Shown here one piece after another: positions 1 to 6,030 of a stretch of 6,411 bases of DNA. The notes below the pieces were generated by a model, which saw only the letters and a list, made by a program, of their open reading frames with translations, was not told the DNA's origin and ran no database searches. Source of the stretch: an uncultured Sphingomonadales bacterium (GTDB lineage Bacteria; Pseudomonadota; Alphaproteobacteria; Sphingomonadales; Sphingomonadaceae); contig CAIPWG010000502.1 of NCBI GenBank assembly GCA_903868655.1, forward strand, positions 1 to 6,411, given 5' to 3'. Both the position numbers and the translations under genes were made by a program. Position 1 is the first letter of the stretch. Every line of letters starts with the position of its first letter.

Positions 1-60
1 GAACGCAAGAAGTACGGCCGCGCCAAGGCCCGCAAGAGCTTCCAGTTCTCGAAGCGTTAA
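1..60 (+). CDS. rpsI: 30S ribosomal protein S9, C-terminal end (partial)
   Basis: Frame 1 reads the last 19 residues of ribosomal protein S9 and then TAA; the 5' part lies outside the window. The tail KYGRAKARKSFQFSKR is the very basic S9 C-terminus. In the family this tail extends into the 30S P site and contacts the anticodon arm of the peptidyl tRNA, and the closing SKR is typical. In most bacteria rpsI is the second gene of the rplM-rpsI operon. The intrinsic terminator 36 bases after the stop fits rpsI being the last gene of that operon here. Identification is firm despite the short stretch because the tail is so conserved. Confidence 0.95.
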   Translation, partial: ERKKYGRAKARKSFQFSKR

Positions 61-95
61 GCCTTGGGCGCGCTGGGAACTTCAGCAAGATAACG

Positions 96-130
96 AAAAA
101 GCCCGGTTTAATCGCCGGGCTTTTTCTTTT
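96..130 (+). terminator. Intrinsic terminator after rpsI
   Basis: A GC stem (gcccgg at 101-106 paired with ccgggc at 115-120) is flanked by AAAAA (96-100) and TTTTT (121-125), giving an 11-bp helix with an 8-base loop. A further T-rich run follows to 130. This is a textbook rho-independent terminator for the rpsI transcript. The A-run before the stem would give a T-run on the other strand, so it could also work in reverse, but no minus-strand gene ends here. Confidence 0.93.
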
Positions 131-159
131 TGGCCTGTCCATTGCGCCATGGGCCAAAA
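128..159. repeat. Inverted repeat next to the rpsI terminator
   Basis: TTTTGGCC (128-135) is the exact reverse complement of GGCCAAAA (152-159). Inside it, CAT (140-142) can pair with ATG (149-151), leaving a small bulge. It begins within the T-run of the rpsI terminator and lies 52 bases before the CLC transporter start. It could be a leader hairpin, a palindromic operator, or a chance AT/GC palindrome; the sequence alone does not decide. Confidence 0.45.
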
Positions 160-211
160 TACCGAAAACCGACAGATGACCCGCCAGGCACTTTCGCGAA
201 CGGATTGAGTC

Positions 212-1492
212 ATGCCCAAGTCAAGACCCGCCGCCATGGCCAGACATCATTTTCAGGTGGTGCACAATCGGCTGGCGGCAGTAATCGGTGCGGCTGCGCT
301 GGGTCTTGCAGCTATTGTATTTGCCCGGCTGGGTGATTTTGCGCAGCAGGCGTTCGAGCGTCTTGTCGCTGTTGCACCCTATGCGCCCTTTGCGCTCACC
401 CCGATGATGTTTGCGGGGATCGTTTATCTAACCCGACGGGCTTTTCCTGCCGCGCGCGGGTCGGGTATTCCGCAAGTCATGGCAGCGAGCCATAATCCTG
501 AGCACCATGCGACGGGCCCGCTGGTCTCTTTACGCACGGCGCTGGCAAAATTTGTTGCCACTTTGGCCATGTTGCTGTGCGGCGCTTCGGTTGGCCGCGA
601 AGGGCCGACCGTTCAGATCAGCGCCGCGCTGATGGTGGCGGTGCATCGTTGGTTGCGGGTGCCGGTAACCGCCGGTGTCATTATTGCCGGTGGTGCAGCC
701 GGTGTCGCCGCAGCGTTCAACACGCCGCTGGCCGGCGTTGCATTTGCCATTGAGGAGCTGGCCGCCGCGTTTGAGCAGAAAGTGGCGGTTATGGTCATGG
801 CGGCCGTCATGATCGCCGGGCTGGTCAGCCTGGGTTTGGCAGGCGACTATGTCTATTTCGGTGCGATGGGGCAAAGCCTGCCGATCCGGGCAATGGCGGT
901 CGTTGCACCAGTTACCGGCGTGCTCGGCGGGATCATGGGCGGTCTGTTTTCGCGCAGTCTGATTGCGATGACCGGGCCGGCGCCTCACCCTTGGGTTGCA
1001 AAAGTCAGGTCGCGGCCGATCGTGTTCGCAGCTGCGTGCGGGCTGGTGGTCGCGCTAGCGGGATGGGCCACGCAGGGGCTGAGCTGGGGCACGGGATACG
1101 AGACAACGCGCCATCTCTTGGCCGGGGACCATACATCGATAGCGTTTGGCGCGGCAAAATTCGTCGTGACTTTGGCGACTGCGCTAAGCGGCGCGCCGGG
1201 AGGAATTTTTGCGCCTTCGTTGTCGGTCGGGGCCGGGTTGGGCCAACTGGTGGCTGCGCTGTTTCCCGGCAGCCCGGCCGGCGCGATCGTCCTGTTGGGC
1301 ATGGTCGGCTATTTCACCGGGGTCGTCCGCGCGCCCATGACATCGGTGATTATCATGATGGAAATGACCGCTGATCGCACCATGATCCTGCCGCTGTTCG
1401 CCACCGCGCTTATAGCCGATGCGGTCAGCGCCGCAGTGTGCAAGCCCAAGCTGTATCATGCGCTTTCGCAAGCATTTAAATCCGCCGGTTAA
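212..1492 (+). CDS. CLC-family chloride transporter, probably H+/Cl- antiporter
   Basis: This 426-residue inner-membrane protein carries all the CLC signatures in order. They are GSGIP (residues 83-87, chloride binding), GREGP (128-132, with the external gating glutamate E130), FNTPLAG and then EE (181-182), GAPGGIFAP (327-335), and a C-terminal helix with Y415. Aligned by eye with the E. coli antiporter ClcA, E130 matches E148, E182 matches the internal proton glutamate E203, and Y415 matches the central anion-binding tyrosine. Having both glutamates argues for proton-coupled exchange rather than a passive channel. The tyrosine and GREGP (not GREGT) argue against the fluoride-exporting CLC-F branch. 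The protein ends right after the last membrane helix, so it has no CBS domains. Residue 88 is Gln where ClcA has Glu. The ATG at 212 has only a weak purine stretch before it, and Met9 (236) is an alternative start. It lies beyond the rpsI terminator, so it should have its own promoter, though I see no convincing one. Confidence 0.93.
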   Translation: MPKSRPAAMARHHFQVVHNRLAAVIGAAALGLAAIVFARLGDFAQQAFERLVAVAPYAPFALTPMMFAGIVYLTRRAFPAARGSGIPQVMAASHNPEHHATGPLVSLRTALAKFVATLAMLLCGASVGREGPTVQISAALMVAVHRWLRVPVTAGVIIAGGAAGVAAAFNTPLAGVAFAIEELAAAFEQKVAVMVMAAVMIAGLVSLGLAGDYVYFGAMGQSLPIRAMAVVAPVTGVLGGIMGGLFSRSLIAMTGPAPHPWVAKVRSRPIVFAAACGLVVALAGWATQGLSWGTGYETTRHLLAGDHTSIAFGAAKFVVTLATALSGAPGGIFAPSLSVGAGLGQLVAALFPGSPAGAIVLLGMVGYFTGVVRAPMTSVIIMMEMTADRTMILPLFATALIADAVSAAVCKPKLYHALSQAFKSAG

Positions 1493-1523
1493 ATCTTAAC
1501 CCCCGGCGCGCACACTTGCGCCG

Positions 1524-1727
1524 ATGTTAGGACCCAAACTCAACACCGTGTTCCGCAGCCGCTGGAACGCGCTGCTGTGGTCCGCAGGCATGCTGTTGAC
1601 AGCCTATTGTTCGGTGCCGTCACGCGATGAAACCGCAGCAGAAGACAACGCGGCGGCCAGGACGCCCGCAAAGCCAGCCATATCACCGTGGGCGCGCGAT
1701 CCGGCGCCTGTCCGGTCTGGTCATTAA
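1524..1727 (+). CDS. Small single-helix membrane protein, function unknown
   Basis: A 67-residue protein with a basic N-terminus (K5, R11, R13), one hydrophobic segment at about residues 15-31 (NALLWSAGMLLTAYCSVP), and a polar tail rich in Ala and Pro. The charge pattern predicts a cytoplasmic N-terminus and a periplasmic tail. The segment around FRSRW...LLTAYC.VP resembles short uncharacterised proteins I recall from sphingomonads, which is the main reason to accept it; that is memory, not a search. The cysteine at 29 is not in a good lipobox because Tyr precedes it. No clear ribosome binding site is seen before the ATG. The gene follows the CLC gene after 31 bases on the same strand, so they may be cotranscribed. 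Its TAA overlaps the stop codon of the convergent amidase gene. Confidence 0.62.
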   Translation: MLGPKLNTVFRSRWNALLWSAGMLLTAYCSVPSRDETAAEDNAAARTPAKPAISPWARDPAPVRSGH

Positions 1728-2749
1728 GGCCGTTTGAACAAGGCCTTTGGCACCACCACATGGACGCCCTTGTTGCGGTCGACCAGTTCGGTAATTTCGA
1801 CATCGCCCGCCACGCTCAGCAGCATATAGGCATCGTTGCGGGTCATGCCTTTGGCGGCAACCAGAAAATCAATCATATTGCGCAGCGCCTTGCGTGTGGC
1901 ATTGCTCAGATCATCGTCAAACCCCATCGCGATATATGCCGTGGGCGTTTCGGCGCGCGGATAAGGCGTTACTTGTGCCTTGTGCAGGATGAACTGGAAC
2001 GTACCGACCAGCGATGTTTCCAGCGCCGTGATGTCCACTTCGCCATTGCCCTGCGCGGCATGACCATCGCCGACCTGAAACAGCGCGCCTGGCGCGTGCA
2101 CCGGCAAAAACAGGGTCGTTCCCGCGATCAGCGCCTTGTCATCCATGTTGCCGCCGTTGATCGTGGGTGGCGCGGAGTCATAGCGGCCGTATGCCGGCGG
2201 CGGGGCCACGCCCATGCTGCCGAAAAACGGCACCAGCGGGACTTCGATCCCCGGCGCAAACTGTCCAATCATGCGTTTGGCATCGAGCGGCACGATCTTC
2301 ATCTGCGGATAGGGGAAATCGTCGGTCAGAAATCCTGCGCCATAACGGAACGCGTTGTAGGCATAAGGGATCGCCAAATCGATCCGCACAATCCGCACTT
2401 CCAGCGTATCGCCGGGCATTGCGCCTTCGATCGCGACAGGCCCGGTCAGGATGTGCCCACCCGGCCCCCGAGCAGCCGCTGGCACGCCGTCGAACACCGC
2501 ACGCAAGGCGGGTTCAACGTCAGCCGCGGCCACACCGGCTTTTTCCAACCCGGACGGGCTGTTGGTCAACAGCGTGTGGATCACCACGGTGTCACCCGAA
2601 TGCACAGTCAACGTCGGCTTTTCGGTGGCGTCGTAATGCCCCCAGACAACGGTTTGCGGCGTGGCTTTCAATTCAAAAGTTTCTGCGCGAACAGGCGCGA
2701 CGATTGCGAGCGATGACATTGAAAGCGCGGCAAACAACAACGATCGCAT
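1724..2749 (-). CDS. Exported acetamidase/formamidase family protein
   Basis: A 341-residue member of the FmdA/AmdA family, which hydrolyses short amides such as formamide and acetamide to the acid and ammonia. Family hallmarks in order are SGDTV (51-55), GHILTGPVAIEGAMPGDTLE (98-117), PFFGSMGVAPP (174-184), GGNMDDK (199-205), GTTLFLPV (210-217) and GDGHAAQGNGEV (227-238). The last of these is the most diagnostic stretch of the family. The first 22 residues form a Sec-type signal peptide (Arg2, hydrophobic core, VRA before the cut), so the enzyme probably acts in the periplasm. Classical FmdA and AmdA are cytoplasmic. I chose the ATG at 2749 because AGAGG (2762-2758) sits 8 bases upstream; the in-frame GTG at 2758 overlaps that site and would add three residues. 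It is divergent to the S10 peptidase gene. True substrate unknown; a larger amide or another hydrolytic role is possible. Confidence 0.9.
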   Translation of the reverse strand: MRSLLFAALSMSSLAIVAPVRAETFELKATPQTVVWGHYDATEKPTLTVHSGDTVVIHTLLTNSPSGLEKAGVAAADVEPALRAVFDGVPAAARGPGGHILTGPVAIEGAMPGDTLEVRIVRIDLAIPYAYNAFRYGAGFLTDDFPYPQMKIVPLDAKRMIGQFAPGIEVPLVPFFGSMGVAPPPAYGRYDSAPPTINGGNMDDKALIAGTTLFLPVHAPGALFQVGDGHAAQGNGEVDITALETSLVGTFQFILHKAQVTPYPRAETPTAYIAMGFDDDLSNATRKALRNMIDFLVAAKGMTRNDAYMLLSVAGDVEITELVDRNKGVHVVVPKALFKRP

Positions 2750-2757
2750 GATCGACA

Positions 2758-2762
2758 CCTCT
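2758..2762 (-). promoter_or_regulatory. Ribosome binding site of the amidase gene
   Basis: Read on the minus strand this is AGAGG, 8 bases before the ATG at 2749. It decides the start: the alternative in-frame GTG (2758-2756) begins at the last base of this site and so could not use it. Confidence 0.7.
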
Positions 2763-2796
2763 GGCTGGTCTTGCGCCCGGCGTGGCGCGCGCGCAC

Positions 2797-2824
2797 GTTA
2801 TATCCGGCTACTATGTCTCTGCAA
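2797..2824 (-). promoter_or_regulatory. Candidate sigma-70-type promoter for the amidase gene
   Basis: On the minus strand TTGCAG (2824-2819) and TATAAC (2802-2797) are separated by 16 bases. The -10 box matches 5 of 6 consensus bases, the -35 box 3 of 6. Initiation about 7 bases downstream would give a leader of roughly 40 bases before the ATG at 2749. It is the AT-richest spot in an otherwise very GC-rich intergenic region. Untested. Confidence 0.4.
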
Positions 2825-2927
2825 CGGCGCCGAGGGGTCATGCCCAGACAAAGTGGTTGCGCGTGATACTGCAATCGGGCAGCCCACGCGGCCAGAGACT
2901 TCCAGGGCGACCAGCCCGGACCGATGT

Positions 2928-2933
2928 GGAGAG
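2928..2933 (+). promoter_or_regulatory. Ribosome binding site of the S10 peptidase gene
   Basis: GGAGAG lies four bases before the ATG at 2938. It fixes the start at the Met that begins a clean signal peptide. The same frame stays open upstream to 2782, but that stretch would put 52 unlikely residues ahead of the signal peptide. Confidence 0.75.
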
Positions 2934-2937
2934 ATCA

Positions 2938-4548
2938 ATGCTGCACCGCCTGCCGTTCCATTTGCTTGCCACGAGCCTTCTGGCGTTGACCACCGCGCCT
3001 GCAATTGCCGCCGACAAGGCCGATGCGCCGCCGCCCGGCCCCAACGCAATTTTCAAGGAAGCCCAGGTTCCGACATCGGGTACGGTCACGGTCAAAGGGC
3101 AAAAAATCGATTATCAGGCCATCTCGGGAACGATCGTCGTCCATCCCGCACATTGGGATGATACGGCCTGGCGGGCGGCGGCTGGCAAAACCGATGACAA
3201 AGCCGAGCCCGGCGCCGAAGCATCGATGTTCTATGTCGCCTATTTCAAAAAGGGCGCGCCTGCAGCCAATCGGCCGATCACGTTCCTGTTCAACGGCGGC
3301 CCCGGCTCGGCGACGGTGTGGCTGCACATGGGCGCATTTGGCCCGCGCCGCGTGGTGACCCGCGATGACAGCCACACGCCGGCGGCGCCCTATACGCTGG
3401 TCGACAACGAAGGCAGCCTGCTCGATGCCAGCGATCTGGTGTTTATCGATGCTCCCGGCACCGGCTTTTCGCGCGTGGCGGGCAAAGACAAGGACAAGGC
3501 ATTTTTCGGTATGGACGAAGATGCTTATGCCTTTACCAGCTTTATCCAGACATTCCTGACGCGGCACGGGCGATGGAATTCGCCTAAATACCTGTTTGGT
3601 GAAAGTTACGGCACGCCGCGCGCGGCCATGATCGCCGCGCGCCTGACCGCCAACCACATGGTCGATCTCAATGGCGTAATCCTGCTGTCGCAGATCCTCA
3701 ATTTCAACCTGTCGGCTGATGAGGCTTCGCTCAATCCCGGCACCGATCAGCCCTATATTACCGCGCTGCCAACATATGCCGCGACTGCGTGGTATCACAA
3801 GCGCCTGCCCGGCGCGCGCCCGGCCGAGCTCGAACCGTTCCTGAAAGAAGTCGAAGCCTTTGCCAGCGGGGATTATGCCGCAGCGCTGCAACAGGGGGCG
3901 CTGCTCGATCCGGCGAAAAAACGCGCGATTGCCGACCGTATGGCCGCCTATATCGGCATCCCTGCCGATTACATCCTGCGGTCCGATCTGCGTCTCGAAG
4001 GCGGCCAGTTCACCCAGCAGTTGCAGATTGGCAGCGATCTGACCACTGGACGGCTGGATTCGCGCTTTTCAGGCCCGGCGATGGACGTGCTGAACAAAGA
4101 ATCCGATTATGATCCGCAGTCTGCGGCAGTCGGATCGGCCTATGTTTCGGCGATGAATGCCTATGCACGTGAAACGCTGCATTACGGCATGGATGAAACG
4201 TACAAGCCATCGAACTACTCGTCGGCGTGGAGCTTTGACCATACCCCGCCGGGCCGCTCCGAACCCGTGCGCGGCACCGCCAATGTCATGCCCGATCTGG
4301 CGATGGCGATGAAATTCAATCCCCAGCTCAAAGTGCTGGTCACGGGCGGCTATTACGATCTGGCCACGCCCTATTACGAAGGCTGGTACGAAATGCACCA
4401 TCTGCCGATCCCGGCCAGCCTGCAGAGCAATATCAGCTATCGCTATTACCGGTCGGGCCACATGGTCTATGCCAACACCGACGCGCTGCACCAATTGCAC
4501 GACACCGTGGCTGATTTCATTACTGCGACCGACAATCTGCACAAATAA
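2938..4548 (+). CDS. Exported peptidase S10 (serine carboxypeptidase-like)
   Basis: A 536-residue secreted alpha/beta hydrolase of peptidase family S10, whose members remove C-terminal residues from peptides. Residues 1-24 are a signal peptide (hydrophobic core, APAIA before the cut), so it should act in the periplasm. The oxyanion/carboxylate-binding loop is NGGPGS (119-124). The catalytic triad is S223 in GESYG, D474 in GGYYDLATPY and H508 in SGHMVY. By comparison with yeast carboxypeptidase Y, N119 and E222 match the Asn and Glu that hold the substrate's C-terminal carboxylate, while the second Glu (E65 there) appears to be Ala133 here. There are no cysteines, unlike the disulfide-rich eukaryotic enzymes. 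Length is normal for bacterial members. The gene has its own intrinsic terminator 6 bases after the stop. Family is sure; peptide preference is unknown. Confidence 0.94.
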   Translation: MLHRLPFHLLATSLLALTTAPAIAADKADAPPPGPNAIFKEAQVPTSGTVTVKGQKIDYQAISGTIVVHPAHWDDTAWRAAAGKTDDKAEPGAEASMFYVAYFKKGAPAANRPITFLFNGGPGSATVWLHMGAFGPRRVVTRDDSHTPAAPYTLVDNEGSLLDASDLVFIDAPGTGFSRVAGKDKDKAFFGMDEDAYAFTSFIQTFLTRHGRWNSPKYLFGESYGTPRAAMIAARLTANHMVDLNGVILLSQILNFNLSADEASLNPGTDQPYITALPTYAATAWYHKRLPGARPAELEPFLKEVEAFASGDYAAALQQGALLDPAKKRAIADRMAAYIGIPADYILRSDLRLEGGQFTQQLQIGSDLTTGRLDSRFSGPAMDVLNKESDYDPQSAAVGSAYVSAMNAYARETLHYGMDETYKPSNYSSAWSFDHTPPGRSEPVRGTANVMPDLAMAMKFNPQLKVLVTGGYYDLATPYYEGWYEMHHLPIPASLQSNISYRYYRSGHMVYANTDALHQLHDTVADFITATDNLHK

Positions 4549-4554
4549 GCTGAT

Positions 4555-4604
4555 GCCTTGCCCATGCCGTCAGGGCATGGGCAAGGCGCTTTCTTTGCCT
4601 TTTC
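4555..4604 (+). terminator. Strong hairpin terminator after the S10 peptidase gene
   Basis: GCCTTGCCCATGCC (4555-4568) pairs perfectly with GGCATGGGCAAGGC (4574-4587), a 14-bp stem with a 5-base loop (GTCAG). An interrupted T-rich run (4590-4603) follows. It begins 6 bases after the peptidase TAA. The T-run is broken by C and G, so termination may be incomplete and some read-through into the oxidoreductase gene is possible. A TTG at 4558, in frame with the next gene, lies inside this stem and is not a credible start. Confidence 0.85.
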
Positions 4605-4662
4605 GCGATACCGTCGTCTTGGCCATGGCATCGCGCGATCATCCGTCGCAGCGCTGTGCGCC

Positions 4663-6030
4663 ATGATCCGCACTATCACCGAACCCGCCCGCGCCATCGA
4701 CGTGATCCATGAAACCGATGTGCTGGTGGTGGGATCGGGTCCGGGCGGCCTGGCCGCCGCGCTGGCGTCGGCGCGCACAGGGGTGCAGACCACGCTGGTC
4801 GAACGCTATGGCTGTTTTGGCGGCAATATCACCCAGGTCGGGGTCGAAGGCTTTGCCTGGTATCGCCACCCCGCCACGGTCGACAGCGAAGGCATCGGTC
4901 GCGAATTCGAAGACCGGGCCAAGGCGATGGGCGCAGCGCTGCCCGAACCGCAATCGATCAGCCACGCGCTCGATGCTGAAGCGTTCAAATATGTCGCCGA
5001 TGTTCTGGTCGGCGAAGCCGGTGTACAACCGATGCTGCACCGCATGTTTGTCGCCCCGATTGTCGAAGACGGGGAAATCCGCGGGATCATCACCGAAAGC
5101 AAGGCCGGGCGCGAAGCGATCCTGGCCAAGCGTGTGATCGATGCCACCGGCGATGCAGATATCGCTGCGCGCGTCGGTGCGCCGGTATTCAAGACTCCCA
5201 AAGACGAAATGATGAGCGTTTCGGTGATGTTTTCGATGTGCGGGGTCAACAAGACCGCGTTTATCGACGCGGTCAAAGCCGATCCGCAGACTTATGCCGA
5301 TTGGGCCAAGGACGGCGAATGGTCAGTGACCACCGCCGGCAAGGAGGATGCGCTGTTTTCGCCGTTTCTGCGCAAACCGTTTCAGGCCGCGCACAAAGCC
5401 GGCATTCTGCCTGACAGCCTCAAGACGATTGCCGGAACCTGGGGCACGGTATCCGATCAGGGCGATCTGACTTATCTCAACATGGTGCACATGACGCTCG
5501 ACGGCACCGATCCCGACGATCTGACTACGGGTGAAATCGAGGGCCGGGCACAGGCGATGCATGCGATTGCTGCGTTGCGCCAGTTCATGCCCGGCTGCGA
5601 CAATGCCAAATTGCGCAATTTCGGGATGACGCTGGGCATTCGCGACACGCGCAAGATCGATGCCGTCTACAACATGATCGATGGCGATGTGCGCGGGCAG
5701 GGCCGGTTTGACGATTCTATCGGGATCTTCCCCGAATTCATCGACGGCTATGGCCTGTTGATCATCCCCACCACCGGGCGGTATTTCCACATTCCCTATC
5801 GCAGCATGCTGCCGAAATCCGGCCCGCGCAATCTGATCGTTGCCGGGCGTTCGCTGGGCGGAGACAAAGTCAGCCATGCCGCTGTGCGCAACATGATGGC
5901 CTGCGCCGTGGCCGGGCAAGGTGCAGGCGTAGCCGCGGCGATCTCGATCAAGCATGACCGCGATTTCCATACCGTGGATATCGCCAAGGTTCAGGCCGAA
6001 TTGCGCCGGCAAGGCGCGCGGATCGCCTAA
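4663..6030 (+). CDS. FAD-dependent oxidoreductase (FAD_oxidored family)
   Basis: A 455-residue flavoprotein with no signal peptide, so presumably cytoplasmic. The N-terminal Rossmann fold is clear: DVLVVGSGPGG (residues 19-29) with the GxGxxG dinucleotide loop, and E47 at the end of the second strand for the adenosine ribose. Then come YGCFGGN (49-55), VIDATGDADIAA (158-169), LGIRDTRKI (324-332), and the C-terminal FAD-closing block PYRSMLPKSG (378-387), NLIVAGRSLGGDKVSHAAVR (390-409) and C414 followed by GQGAG. This pattern belongs to the family Pfam calls FAD_oxidored (PF12831). There is no CxxC-type cluster, so no Fe-S centre is indicated. The ATG at 4663 is chosen because EPAR...DVLVVG is the usual family N-terminus; no good ribosome binding site precedes it. 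The frame is open back to 4558, but that runs through the preceding terminator. Substrate unknown. Its TAA overlaps the stop of the convergent receptor gene. Confidence 0.88.
   Translation: MIRTITEPARAIDVIHETDVLVVGSGPGGLAAALASARTGVQTTLVERYGCFGGNITQVGVEGFAWYRHPATVDSEGIGREFEDRAKAMGAALPEPQSISHALDAEAFKYVADVLVGEAGVQPMLHRMFVAPIVEDGEIRGIITESKAGREAILAKRVIDATGDADIAARVGAPVFKTPKDEMMSVSVMFSMCGVNKTAFIDAVKADPQTYADWAKDGEWSVTTAGKEDALFSPFLRKPFQAAHKAGILPDSLKTIAGTWGTVSDQGDLTYLNMVHMTLDGTDPDDLTTGEIEGRAQAMHAIAALRQFMPGCDNAKLRNFGMTLGIRDTRKIDAVYNMIDGDVRGQGRFDDSIGIFPEFIDGYGLLIIPTTGRYFHIPYRSMLPKSGPRNLIVAGRSLGGDKVSHAAVRNMMACAVAGQGAGVAAAISIKHDRDFHTVDIAKVQAELRRQGARIA

Larger units (their letters stand above)
2750..2937. 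promoter_or_regulatory. Divergent control region, amidase / S10 peptidase
   Basis: The 188 bases between the two divergent start codons must hold both promoters. The only promoter I can argue for is the minus-strand one. On the plus side, GATACT (2865-2870) is a weak -10 candidate without a good -35. GGCTGGTC (2763-2770) and GACCAGCC (2909-2916) form an inverted pair, as do CTCTGGC (2759-2765) and GCCAGAG (2891-2897). Both transcripts would therefore carry the same two short motifs in their leaders. No protein-coding content is supported here. Confidence 0.55.

Noticed and set aside
1505..1522. GGCGC...GCGCC inverted repeat just before the small membrane protein start
   Set aside because: Only 5 bp of pairing in GC-rich DNA and no T-run; too weak to call a terminator or translational control element.
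1688..2716. 342-codon plus-strand open frame lying antisense over the amidase gene
   Set aside because: Its translation is rich in Arg, His, Cys and Gln with no domain, as expected for the complement of a GC-rich gene; the minus-strand frame has clear FmdA/AmdA motifs and a signal peptide.
2782..2937. 52-residue upstream extension of the S10 peptidase
   Set aside because: It would bury the signal peptide and ignore the good GGAGAG site before the ATG at 2938; the stretch also holds the divergent control region.
2935..3891. 318-codon minus-strand open frame over the S10 peptidase
   Set aside because: Composition is Arg/Gly/His-rich and lacks recognisable motifs, while the plus frame holds the full S10 catalytic triad.
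4558..4662. 35-residue upstream extension of the oxidoreductase from a TTG
   Set aside because: The TTG and the first codons lie within the stem of the preceding terminator, and the family N-terminus begins at the ATG at 4663.
5323..6012. 229-codon minus-strand open frame over the oxidoreductase
   Set aside because: Shadow of the real plus-strand gene; no motif, no ribosome binding site, and the plus frame carries conserved FAD-binding blocks.
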